From Chloroflexota bacterium (GTDB taxonomy: Bacteria; Chloroflexota; Ktedonobacteria; Ktedonobacterales; Ktedonobacteraceae), in contig DAHVFL010000004.1 in the NCBI GenBank assembly GCA_027316975.1, positions 1 to 29,419 on the forward strand: a stretch of DNA of 29,419 nucleotides, given 5' to 3'. Shown one piece after another: positions 5,448 to 12,877 of this stretch. The notes below the pieces were generated by a model, which was given only the letters and a program-made list of their open reading frames with translations, was not told where the DNA came from and ran no database searches. A program made the position numbers and the translations under genes. Every line of letters begins with the position of its first letter. Position 1 is the first letter of the stretch.

Positions 5448-5510
5448 GGACGCGATTAATCGCGTCCTCCAACAGGCCCGAGTGTGGACGCGATCAATCG
5501 CGTCCCTACA
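5443..5510. repeat. Inverted-repeat element, family D, containing the queC stop codon
   Basis: 25-bp arms (5443-5467 and 5486-5510), 24 of 25 matching, 18-nt spacer. The arm begins TGTAGGGACGCGATTAATCG and is itself internally palindromic (CGCGATTAATCGCG). The queC TAG is within the arm. A fragment, CGTAGGGACGCG, recurs at 24551-24562. It may act as a hairpin between queC and the transporter. Confidence 0.8.
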
Positions 5511-5561
5511 GACATTGTAATCCGTTTTCATCAACATCATATTCAAAGAAAGGATCGTGAC

Positions 5562-6245
5562 TTGAAGGTTTCATTCTGGTTTGTAGTCATCGCCTCGGTA
5601 TTTGTCACCTGCCTGATTACCGCCAACATTATCGCAGTGAAAATCATGCTGCTGTTTGGTTTTCCCGTGCCTGCCGGAATTATCATCTTTCCGCTTAGCT
5701 ACCTCTTTGGGGATGTGCTTACCGAGGTGTATGGATATGGAGTGGCGCGGCGCGTCATCTGGCTGGGTTTTGCCAGTAACCTGCTGACGGTCGTCGCCAT
5801 ATATGTTGGCGGCTTCGCCACGCCGGCCCCGTTCTGGCAGAACCAGGCCGCGTACACTGCCATTCTGGGCTTCACACCGCGCCTGCTGCTGGCCTCGTTT
5901 GCCGCGTACCTGGTGGGCGAGTTTACCAACTCGTTCATCCTTGCCAAACTCAAAATTGCGACAAAGGGGCGCTGGCTCTGGACGCGCACCATCGGTTCTA
6001 CGCTGATCGGCGAAGGCTTCGATACCGTCATCTTTATTACTATCGCCTTCTGGGGTATCATCCCGTCTTCCATGCTGCTTACCTCTATTCTCACGCAGTG
6101 GATTTTTAAGGTCGCCTATGAAGTTCTCGCGACCCCTTTTACTTATCTCATCGTTGGCTTTCTCAAGCGCAAAGAGGGGATCGATACTTTCGACTATCGC
6201 ACCAACTTCAGCCCCATTTTGTTCCGCAAAGCCATATCCCAATAA
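5562..6245 (+). CDS. yhhQ: Queuosine precursor transporter (YhhQ/VUT family)
   Basis: 227-aa integral membrane protein with about six hydrophobic segments. Family marks are ITANIIAVKIM in the first helix, FPLSYLFGDVLTEVYGYGVARR, the LVGEFTNSFILAKLKI segment and WTRTIGSTLIGEGFDTVIFI. Members import preQ0, preQ1 or related bases. Placement directly after queC supports a role in 7-deazapurine supply. The start is taken as TTG at 5562, with AAAGAAAGGA upstream; the in-frame ATG at 5484 lies in the repeat arm and would add a non-family extension (MDAINRVPTDIV). The TAA stop is inside a long terminator hairpin. Confidence 0.92.
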   Translation: MKVSFWFVVIASVFVTCLITANIIAVKIMLLFGFPVPAGIIIFPLSYLFGDVLTEVYGYGVARRVIWLGFASNLLTVVAIYVGGFATPAPFWQNQAAYTAILGFTPRLLLASFAAYLVGEFTNSFILAKLKIATKGRWLWTRTIGSTLIGEGFDTVIFITIAFWGIIPSSMLLTSILTQWIFKVAYEVLATPFTYLIVGFLKRKEGIDTFDYRTNFSPILFRKAISQ

Positions 6246-6299
6246 AGAAGAGGCGCGGGTTGTTCGCCATCGGCGAACAACCCGCGCCTCTTCTTTATT
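6241..6299. terminator. Bidirectional hairpin terminator between yhhQ and glgP
   Basis: 28-bp perfect arms (6241-6268 and 6272-6299) with a 3-nt loop. It includes the yhhQ stop codon and ends 26 bp before the glgP stop. Confidence 0.8.
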
Positions 6300-6325
6300 G
6301 ATTGCAGGCCGCCGCGGGCGGCAAT

Positions 6326-8878
6326 TTAGACCCAGCGAATCAGGCCCATTTCGTGCTTGTTTGCCAGGGCGGGATGGTTGGGCAACGCTCGCACGCCGTA
6401 GGCAATGCTGCCGCTTGCGGGCGGTCGCAGGCGCAGTTCGTAGCGGAACGAGCCATCTAGCTCGCGTTTGATGAACTCCATCGGCAGCGTATGCTGGATG
6501 GTGGCCTGGTCATCTTTTGCTTCACCATAGACAACCTCGATGGTGAAGTCTTCCGGTCGCAGGTTGTCGGCTCGCGCCCAGGCGCGCATGTCGATGCTCT
6601 CGCCCAGGCTCAGTTGCCCCTCGCGCCTGCCCTCGGCGTAGAGTTCCAGCCCGGCCCAGGCTTTGCGCACCTGCTCCTTCCAGCTTGCCAGCACGCGCGC
6701 CTGCTCGTAGCGATTCTGCTCGATACGCAATCCCTGCTGAATTTCAGGCACGTAGAAGCGCGTGGTATACTCCTTTACCATGCGCTTCATACTGAAGGTG
6801 GGGGCGCAGGTGCGTATGGCCTCTTTCATGAGGGCAATCCAGCGATGCGGGACGCTGTCCGCGCCCTGCTCGTAGAAAGTGGGGATGATGAGTTCCTCGA
6901 GCGTCTGGTAGAGCGAAAGGCTATCGGCCTCGTCCTGCGCGTTCGCGTCGTGGTATTCGCGGTCTTCGCCGATGGCCCAGCCGTTCTTGCCGTTAAAACC
7001 TTCGGCCCACCAGCCGTCCAGCACGCTGAAATTCGGCTGCCCGTTGAGGGCTGCCTTCTGTCCGCTTGTCCCGCTGGCCTCGTGCGGGCGAATGGGATTG
7101 TTGAGCCACAGGTCTGTGCCGGAGACCAGGTAACGCGCCATATTGATATCGTAGTTTTCCAGGAAAATCACCTTGCCCCGGAAGGCGTCGCTGCGCGAGA
7201 AGTGATAGACCTGTTCGATCAGCGCTTTGCCCGGCCCGTCGGCGGGGTGCGCTTTGCCCGCGAAGATGATTTGCACCGGACGTTCTGGATTATTGACGAT
7301 ACGTTTGAGCCGTTCCACATCGCGGAAAATGAGCGTAGCGCGTTTATAGGTGGCGAAACGCCGCGCAAAGCCGATGGTCAGCGCGTCGGGATTCAACATG
7401 CGCTCGAACTCTGCCATCTGGAACGCGCCTTCACCCAGGCGCAGGTGATGCTCGCTCAAATGGCGGCGCGCGTACTCGATGAGGGTATTTTTGCGTTCCA
7501 GGTGTACCTGCCACAATGCTTCGTCGGGAATCTCCGTGATCGCTTTCCAGAGCGCGGGTTCATCGACGTGGTCCTGCCAATCCTCTCCCAGATACCGCCG
7601 GAACAGCGCGTCTATTTCCGGCGCGATCCATGAAGGCGTGTGTACTCCGTTGGTGATCGAGTCTATTGGTACCTCGTCGGCATCGACGCCAGGCCACAGG
7701 AATTGCCACATGCGGCGCGAGACTTCGCCGTGTAATGCGCTCACGCCGTTATGGTAGCCGGTCAGGTTCAGAGCCAGCACGGTCATGCCGTAGGTTGGTC
7801 CCCAGCCGTGATCCTCGCGCGCGACTTCCATAAACTGCTCGCGTGAAATGCCCAGTTGACTCCAGTAGGAGCCAAAATACCTGTCCACCAGGTCGTATGA
7901 AAAGGTGTCGTTACCCGCCGGAACGGGCGTATGCGTGGTGAACAGCGAATTCGCGGCCACCACTTCACGCGCTTCGTTGAAGCTCAAGCCACTGACAACC
8001 AGTTCGCGGCAGCGTTCCAGGTTCAAGAAGGCGGCGTGTCCCTCGTTGATGTGCCACGCGGCGGGGGTGATCCCCAGGGCGCGTAAGGCTCGCACGCCGC
8101 CAATACCCAGCACGATCTCCTGTGAGATGCGCATTTCGCGGTCTCCGCCATACAGGCGGGCGGAGAGCTCGCGGTCGTGTGGCGCGTTCGGGGCCACATC
8201 GGTATCCATCAAGTACAGGGTGATGCGCCCCACCTGTAACTTCCAGACCCTGGCGTAAATGCGGCGTCCCGGCAACTCAACCTGGACCATGACCTCGTTG
8301 CCGTCTGGCCCGATAGCGGCCAGGGCGGGCGCTTCTGAGAAGTGCAGCTTATCGTAATAGGCTTCTTGCGCGCCTTCGCGGGTGACGGTCTGGCGAAAAT
8401 AGCCCTGCGGGTAGAGGAAGCCAACCCCCACAAAAGGCAAACCCAGGTCGCTGGCCTCTTTACAATGATCGCCCGACAGAATGCCCAGGCCACCGGAATA
8501 GATGGGCAGCGCTTCGTGCAGCCCGAACTCTGCTGAGAAATACGCGATAACCGGGTTGCCCATCTCCGGGTAAGTACGCGCAAACCAGGTCTCACCGGCA
8601 ACAGGGTGCATGTAGTGGTCGAAATCGCGCAGCACACTATCATAGTGCGCGAGATAGACGGCGTCGTTGGCCGCTTGTTCCAGCAATGGCGGTTGTACCT
8701 CGCTCAGGAAGCGCACGGGATTATGTCCCGCCTCTTCCCACAGGCCGGGATCAAGTTTTCTATAAAGCGCCCGCGCCTCTGGATGCCAACTCCACCACAG
8801 GTTATAGGCCAGTTCGTAGAGGCGGCTGATCCTCGCGGGCATAATGGGGAAGACCGTCACGCGGCCAAAAACTTTCAC
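6326..8878 (-). CDS. glgP: Alpha-glucan (glycogen/maltodextrin) phosphorylase
   Basis: 850 aa, GT35 family, the shorter actinobacterial/Thermus-like type with an N-terminal DUF3417 module (LYELAYNLWWSWHPEARALYR). It releases glucose-1-phosphate from alpha-1,4-glucan with phosphate and PLP. The PLP lysine lies near residue 607 in EASGTSGQKAALNG, followed by PNFSVLDGWWAEGF and NGWAIG. GGLGILSGDHCKEASDLG and HINEGHAAFL are other family signatures. The start is GTG at 8878, since the nearby ATG is followed at once by a stop. A promoter is visible upstream (TTGACC-N18-TATACT), with a GAACAT/ATGTTC inverted repeat at the predicted start site. Its role is storage polysaccharide use. Confidence 0.96.
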   Translation of the reverse strand: MKVFGRVTVFPIMPARISRLYELAYNLWWSWHPEARALYRKLDPGLWEEAGHNPVRFLSEVQPPLLEQAANDAVYLAHYDSVLRDFDHYMHPVAGETWFARTYPEMGNPVIAYFSAEFGLHEALPIYSGGLGILSGDHCKEASDLGLPFVGVGFLYPQGYFRQTVTREGAQEAYYDKLHFSEAPALAAIGPDGNEVMVQVELPGRRIYARVWKLQVGRITLYLMDTDVAPNAPHDRELSARLYGGDREMRISQEIVLGIGGVRALRALGITPAAWHINEGHAAFLNLERCRELVVSGLSFNEAREVVAANSLFTTHTPVPAGNDTFSYDLVDRYFGSYWSQLGISREQFMEVAREDHGWGPTYGMTVLALNLTGYHNGVSALHGEVSRRMWQFLWPGVDADEVPIDSITNGVHTPSWIAPEIDALFRRYLGEDWQDHVDEPALWKAITEIPDEALWQVHLERKNTLIEYARRHLSEHHLRLGEGAFQMAEFERMLNPDALTIGFARRFATYKRATLIFRDVERLKRIVNNPERPVQIIFAGKAHPADGPGKALIEQVYHFSRSDAFRGKVIFLENYDINMARYLVSGTDLWLNNPIRPHEASGTSGQKAALNGQPNFSVLDGWWAEGFNGKNGWAIGEDREYHDANAQDEADSLSLYQTLEELIIPTFYEQGADSVPHRWIALMKEAIRTCAPTFSMKRMVKEYTTRFYVPEIQQGLRIEQNRYEQARVLASWKEQVRKAWAGLELYAEGRREGQLSLGESIDMRAWARADNLRPEDFTIEVVYGEAKDDQATIQHTLPMEFIKRELDGSFRYELRLRPPASGSIAYGVRALPNHPALANKHEMGLIRWV

Positions 8879-8900
8879 TACATCAGGTTCCTTTCTGTAA

Positions 8901-8915
8901 GAACATCTTATGTTC
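8901..8915. promoter_or_regulatory. Operator-like inverted repeat GAACATCTTATGTTC at the glgP start site
   Basis: Six-base perfect half-sites with a 3-nt centre, directly downstream of the glgP -10, where a repressor would block initiation. The spacing differs from the GAAC-N4-GTTC LexA box, so LexA is not claimed. Confidence 0.5.
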
Positions 8916-8945
8916 AGTATATCTTGCGAAGAAAGTATGGGTCAA
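8916..8945 (-). promoter_or_regulatory. Promoter of glgP
   Basis: On the minus strand: TTGACC (8945-8940), 18-bp spacer, TATACT (8921-8916). Its -35 overlaps the edge of the 76-bp palindrome. Confidence 0.75.
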
Positions 8946-9019
8946 ATGAGAGTGGCAACAGGCAAGAACCGGAGCAACCGCGCGGTTGCTCCGGTTCTTG
9001 CCTGTTGCCACTCTCATTT
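8944..9019. terminator. 76-bp perfect palindrome after the response regulator
   Basis: 38-bp arms without mismatch or spacer (centre between 8981 and 8982). It starts one base below the stop codon of the response regulator and runs into the glgP -35. The T tract on the minus strand is only three bases, so termination efficiency is uncertain. A palindrome this long would tend to extrude as a cruciform. Confidence 0.65.
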
Positions 9020-9709
9020 TTAACTTTCGTGCATCTTGATCCAGCCGTGGCGCAGGGCGTGGACAACGGCAGCCGTGCGGTCGTTGACCGAGAGCTTTTT
9101 GAGGATGGAGGTGATATGGTTTTTGACGGTCTGGTCGCTGATCTTGAGCGATTTGGCGATCTCTTTATTGCTATTGCCGCGCGCGATGTAGTCGAGTATC
9201 TCCACTTCGCGGCCAGAAAGCGGCGAGTAGAGGTCTTTGGTGCCGGGGTCTTCTTCTTCGACCGTGAGTTCGCGGAAAGATTTGAGGACACGGTTCGCTA
9301 ACTGTGGTTTGGAAAGCACATCATCGTTGATGAGGTATTCGCCATGACTGACACGCCGCACCGCGTCGGCCAGGTCGCGAGGCTCGATATCGCGGGTGTA
9401 ATAGGCTGCTGCTCCTACTTTGATTGACTGGAACAGGCGCTCCTCGTCTTCAGAAGGTGTTAAGATCATAATGGCGACCTGTGGAGCGAGGTGGCGCATC
9501 TGCCGGGCGATTTCCAATGGGTCTGCTGCTGTGAGTCCGGCATCGATCAACGCCACGTCAGGGCTGCCTGTGCGGGCTAATTCCAGTATCTCCATCGCAT
9601 CGATGGATTGGCCGATGATTTCACAGTTTCCCATTTGTTCCAAAGTGGAGCAAATGCCCTGGCGAAACAGAGGTTGCTCGTCAACAACAATGACTCTAAT
9701 AGTATCCAT
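9020..9709 (-). CDS. NarL/FixJ-type response regulator
   Basis: 229 aa. A receiver domain (1-125) carries the acidic pair Asp10/Glu11, a phosphoacceptor Asp56 in DVALIDAGL and Thr84; the conserved Lys (usually LLKD) is Arg106 in YYTRD. A LuxR-type HTH follows (about 160-225: PLSGREVEILDYIARGNSNKEIAKSL...QTVKNHITSILKKL). The missing Lys may alter phosphorylation-dependent switching. No histidine kinase is adjacent, so it is an orphan here. The ATG at 9709 has AGAGGAA upstream. A promoter lies at 9880-9852, giving a leader of about 135 nt with two short palindromes. Target genes are unknown; glgP is next but has its own promoter. Confidence 0.93.
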   Translation of the reverse strand: MDTIRVIVVDEQPLFRQGICSTLEQMGNCEIIGQSIDAMEILELARTGSPDVALIDAGLTAADPLEIARQMRHLAPQVAIMILTPSEDEERLFQSIKVGAAAYYTRDIEPRDLADAVRRVSHGEYLINDDVLSKPQLANRVLKSFRELTVEEEDPGTKDLYSPLSGREVEILDYIARGNSNKEIAKSLKISDQTVKNHITSILKKLSVNDRTAAVVHALRHGWIKMHES

Positions 9710-9796
9710 TCCATTCCTCTGAGCAGCTCAGCTAGCGGGCGCTGGTCTGCTAACACTTCTATCGAAATACCTGTATGTATGAATAGGGAAACGTTA

Positions 9797-9851
9797 TTCC
9801 CGCATATCGGGAAAAACCTGGTAAAAAAGGCGTATAGTGTGGGACATGTCC
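9797..9851. promoter_or_regulatory. Two operator-like palindromes in the response-regulator leader
   Basis: TTCCCG-N5-CGGGAA (9797-9813) and GGACATGTCC (9842-9851). The second lies at the predicted start site of the promoter at 9880-9852. Binding proteins are unknown. Confidence 0.4.
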
Positions 9852-9880
9852 ATTATACACATAAATTACTAAATGAACAA
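9852..9880 (-). promoter_or_regulatory. Promoter of the response-regulator gene
   Basis: On the minus strand: TTGTTC (9880-9875), 17-bp spacer, TATAAT (9857-9852). Confidence 0.65.
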
Positions 9881-9957
9881 TCATGAGAGAGGATTTCCTG
9901 GTAACTTCTCCTATTCTTCATCGACGCCGCAGCGAGTTTCTTGAGTGGAAATAATCT

Positions 9958-10029
9958 TTCTGGTGGATGGCGCCGGATGGTTGTCAGCGCCAGTGGATGT
10001 TGACAACCATCCGGCGCCATCCACCAGAA
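9958..10029. terminator. Long hairpin after the MglA-like gene
   Basis: 29-bp perfect arms (9958-9986 and 10001-10029), 14-nt loop, starting three bases below the stop codon of the GTPase gene. There is no clear T tract. The rest of the 9710-10032 gap holds only the response-regulator promoter and palindromes. Confidence 0.6.
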
Positions 10030-10032
10030 TGC

Positions 10033-10617
10033 TTAAATGCGTTCCAGGCGGCGCAGCGTGGAATTGATGCCCACCTTCAGGCAGTCGATCACACCCTGGC
10101 CGGTCACAGCTACCGATTCAAAGCTTGGAAAGCGGTATGGGTTGAGGTAGTGTTCAAGGGCTGATACGGGCAGCGCGTCCTGCAAGTCGCGCTTGTTCCA
10201 TTGCATCACCAGGGGAAAGTCGTTGATATCCTTCTTCATTCGCCCGAGTTGTTCTTGCAGTTCGGCCCAACTTGTCCGGTTCTCTTCAAGCTTGCTGGCC
10301 TGCGAGTCCGCTACGAAGATCACACAGTCGGCTCCTTTTAGCACGGAAACGCGCGTCTGCTGGTAGAGCACCTGGCCGGGAACAGTATAGAGTTGAAAGC
10401 GGATTTGAAAACCATGCACCTTACCCAGGTCCAACGGAAGCAGGTCGAAATACAGGGTACGCTCGGTCTCCGTATCAATTGATACCAGGTCCCCAACATC
10501 CTGCGGGTTTACCGTCTGGTGTATGTAGTGCAGGTTGGTTGTTTTACCGCACAGGCCAATGCCGTAGTACACTATCTTGCAATTGATTTCTCGTTTTGCC
10601 ATGTTAATGAGAGACAT
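10033..10617 (-). CDS. MglA-like small Ras-type GTPase
   Basis: 194 aa. The P-loop GIGLCGKT is at residues 19-26. The MglA-type TVPGQ with YQQTR lies at 78-89, in place of the usual DxxG switch II, and the guanine-specificity NKRD is at 141-144. MglA proteins act as polarity or motility switches and in many bacteria work with Roadblock/LC7 partners; none is adjacent here, so the pathway is open. The ATG at 10617 has AGGAG 11 nt upstream; an ATG at 10602 has none. The promoter is at 10771-10743 (TTGGCA-N17-TATACT), giving a leader near 119 nt with a short hairpin (GGCGACC/GGTCGCC). Confidence 0.92.
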   Translation of the reverse strand: MSLINMAKREINCKIVYYGIGLCGKTTNLHYIHQTVNPQDVGDLVSIDTETERTLYFDLLPLDLGKVHGFQIRFQLYTVPGQVLYQQTRVSVLKGADCVIFVADSQASKLEENRTSWAELQEQLGRMKKDINDFPLVMQWNKRDLQDALPVSALEHYLNPYRFPSFESVAVTGQGVIDCLKVGINSTLRRLERI

Positions 10618-10742
10618 ATGTGTTAGTTCTCCTACCCGCTCAAACGCGCCTCTTCCTGAACGATACGCTTGATCTTGAAGGCCAGACTGTAGAAGGCGAC
10701 CATCACGGTCGCCCTGCCATCAGTTACTTCTGATTGAGGTAC

Positions 10743-10771
10743 AGTATACAGCATTTTACGTAAATTGCCAA
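10743..10771 (-). promoter_or_regulatory. Promoter of the MglA-like gene
   Basis: On the minus strand: TTGGCA (10771-10766), 17-bp spacer, TATACT (10748-10743). Confidence 0.7.
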
Positions 10772-10801
10772 TGTCTTTTGCTCAGGTTGGCAATGGATTG
10801 C

Positions 10802-10829
10802 CAGGGCGGCGGCTCTGCCCCCGCCCTGC
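10802..10829. repeat. Partial family C repeat (single-arm hairpin)
   Basis: CAGGGCGG and its complement CCGCCCTG frame GCGGCTCTGCC. The sequence matches part of the arms of the full elements at 15561-15649, so it is probably a solo or truncated copy. Confidence 0.5.
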
Positions 10830-10892
10830 TTACTCCGCAGCTTGACCTTTCAATTATACTGAACGCAGGATTTGACGAATAAGGAGCATGTC

Positions 10893-11855
10893 ATGGTGTG
10901 CAATTGGGGCGTTCTGGGCGCGGGCTTCATCGCCAATCGCGCCATGATTCCGGCCATTCAACGCAGTTCCCAGGCGCGCGTGCTGGCTGTCGCCAGTGGT
11001 GACGCGCGGCGCGGTCAGGATGCCGCTCGTCGCTACTCCATCGAGCGTGTTTACAACGATTATGGGGCCTTGCTGGACGATCCCGATGTGCAGGTTGTCT
11101 ATATCGCGTTGCCCAACCACCTGCATTATGAATGGGCCATACGCGCCGCTCATGCCGGAAAACACGTCTTATGCGAAAAACCACTGGCTCTCAACGCCGT
11201 CGAAAGCGATGAGATGATCTCAACCTGCCATAGCCTGAAAGTACTACTCATGGAAGCGGTCATGTACCGTTTTCACCCGCGAATGCAGGCTCTCAAGCAC
11301 ATGGTAGCGGGCGGCGAGGCGGGCGAACTGCGTTTCATACACAGCGCCTTTTCATTTCCCTTCGATGCTCCCGGCAACTATCGCGCCTTCCCGCAATTCG
11401 GCGGCGGCGCACTACTGGATATTGGCAGCTATTGTGTCAATGCCGCTCGCTGGCTTAGCGGCTCCGAACCAACGGCTATACACCCACTGTTTTCGTATAG
11501 CCATGAAGCTATCGATCTCAGCGCCAGCGCGATACTGGAATTTGGTCCGCATGTATCGGCGCATGTGCAATGTAGTTTCGCTGCCGCCGAACACCAGGTT
11601 ATTGAGGTTGTCGGCAGCGAGGCCGCCATCACCGCGCCACTGGCCTTCACCGTCTGGAGTGACGATACCACCACGTTGTTGATCCAGCGTGGCGGGGTGT
11701 TTGAAAGACGTGAATTTGCCCCGGCCGATCCCTACCAGTTGATGATCGAGCATTTCACGGATTGCGTGTTGGGAAAGGCGTCACTATTGTATCCCCCGGA
11801 GGATGGGCGGAATACGCTGCGGGTGCTGGATATGCTGAGAGCGCGGGTGGTGTGA
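10893..11855 (+). CDS. Gfo/Idh/MocA-family NAD(P)-dependent oxidoreductase
   Basis: 320 aa. The N-terminal Rossmann fold begins NWGVLGAGFIANRAMIPAI. IALPNHLHYEWAIRAAHAGKHVLCEKPLALN carries the EKP motif whose Lys is catalytic in the family. The C-terminal alpha/beta dehydrogenase-like domain includes GGGALLDIGSYCVNAARWL. Members oxidise or reduce sugars and related alcohols; the substrate cannot be told from sequence. The ATG at 10893 has AAGGAG 6 nt before it; the TTG at 10872 would place that site inside the gene. A TATACT -10 lies at 10855-10860 without a good -35. It is convergent with the methyltransferase, and the 35-bp gap has no hairpin I can see. Confidence 0.92.
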   Translation: MVCNWGVLGAGFIANRAMIPAIQRSSQARVLAVASGDARRGQDAARRYSIERVYNDYGALLDDPDVQVVYIALPNHLHYEWAIRAAHAGKHVLCEKPLALNAVESDEMISTCHSLKVLLMEAVMYRFHPRMQALKHMVAGGEAGELRFIHSAFSFPFDAPGNYRAFPQFGGGALLDIGSYCVNAARWLSGSEPTAIHPLFSYSHEAIDLSASAILEFGPHVSAHVQCSFAAAEHQVIEVVGSEAAITAPLAFTVWSDDTTTLLIQRGGVFERREFAPADPYQLMIEHFTDCVLGKASLLYPPEDGRNTLRVLDMLRARVV

Positions 11856-11890
11856 GGAGGCAGGGCATAAGAGAGCAAACAGTTCTTTGA

Positions 11891-12877
11891 TTATCGGCGC
11901 TCGACCACAAGTAATCCACCCATAACATCCTCACACCAGAAATGCCCTTGATCCTGAAGATGCTCAACGCACCATTTGCCCCACTGCTCTAACTTTTCGC
12001 GGGTGAAGACCTGCTGATGCCCGTAGGCCAATGTAGCCTGCTCTTCATAAGGAACAGAGATAATCAAGCGTAGCCGCGTGACCCTTAAAAGATGGTCAAA
12101 TGCTTGAGGCAATTGCTCTTCTGGAATATGCTCCAGAAGAGCAATTGCTGTTACCATGTCGAAAATGTCTATTTGCAGAAATTCTTGTGCCAGAAGATCG
12201 ATTTGTCTAAATTCAAGGTGCGGCATGTTGGCGGCAGATGCCAGGTTGTTTGAAATCGCGATGGCGTCGCCGCGACTATCTACGCCGACGATTCTCGCAC
12301 TGGTTGTTTGAGCTTGTTCGGCAACTAGCACTGGCCAAAATGCACAGGCGCAGCCGACATCCAGCAAGCTTGTGCCAACCTTGAGTTGAAGCAGACGATG
12401 ATAAATATGCGCAAAAGGCGTGATGAAATCGGCTGCTTCTGTCGAGGATGATAGATCATTCAACTTTTCTCGCAGTCGTTGCAGTGTGTTCAGAGAGAAG
12501 AGATTCCATGCCTCTACCGGGTTATGAGGGGATATAGATATTACCACCGCGATCATGGCCGCTTCAAAATCCTCGTCAGAAGTGATGAGTCCACAGGGAG
12601 CAAGCTCGCGCATGAGATAATACCCAATGTTATTGTCCACTTCATGTGCTCTCAATCGATGGACAAGGATGATAGGCTGGTTCTCATGTTTGCTAGCGAT
12701 AAGAAAATGAGGTGTTTCGTGAACCGCCAACCCTTGCTGAATCAAGCGTAAATTTGTCTGTTCAAAAGCGCTGCCGGGTTGGTACATCACTTTAAATTTC
12801 CCGGCCACAACCGCCTGGATGTGCCTGACTTTTTTGCATGGAGTGGTCGTGTTATATGTCTGTTCTAGATCAGTCAT
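11891..12877 (-). CDS. Class I SAM-dependent methyltransferase
   Basis: 328 aa. The C-terminal half is a Rossmann-type methyltransferase: LLDVGCACAFWPVLVAEQ (motif I), ARIVGVDSRGDAIAI (motif II with acidic end), DIFDMVTAIALLEHIPEEQLPQA (motif IV region) and LRLIISVPYEEQATLAYGHQQVFTREKLEQW. The N-terminal 150 residues form a separate unrecognised region. The acceptor molecule is unknown. Its ATG overlaps the stop of the upstream regulator (ATGA at 12877-12874), so translation is coupled and the two probably serve one function, perhaps regulator control of a modified product. Confidence 0.85.
   Translation of the reverse strand: MTDLEQTYNTTTPCKKVRHIQAVVAGKFKVMYQPGSAFEQTNLRLIQQGLAVHETPHFLIASKHENQPIILVHRLRAHEVDNNIGYYLMRELAPCGLITSDEDFEAAMIAVVISISPHNPVEAWNLFSLNTLQRLREKLNDLSSSTEAADFITPFAHIYHRLLQLKVGTSLLDVGCACAFWPVLVAEQAQTTSARIVGVDSRGDAIAISNNLASAANMPHLEFRQIDLLAQEFLQIDIFDMVTAIALLEHIPEEQLPQAFDHLLRVTRLRLIISVPYEEQATLAYGHQQVFTREKLEQWGKWCVEHLQDQGHFWCEDVMGGLLVVERR

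Noticed and set aside
8901..8915. LexA/SOS box
   Set aside because: The half-sites GAAC and GTTC are 7 nt apart instead of 4, and glgP is not an expected SOS gene.
10632..10754. 40-codon minus-strand ORF directly upstream of the MglA-like gene (MLYTVPQSEV...EEARLSG)
   Set aside because: Its ATG lies upstream of the predicted start of transcription (promoter 10771-10743), it has no ribosome binding site, and it spans a repeat hairpin. More likely leader sequence or the tail of a lost gene.
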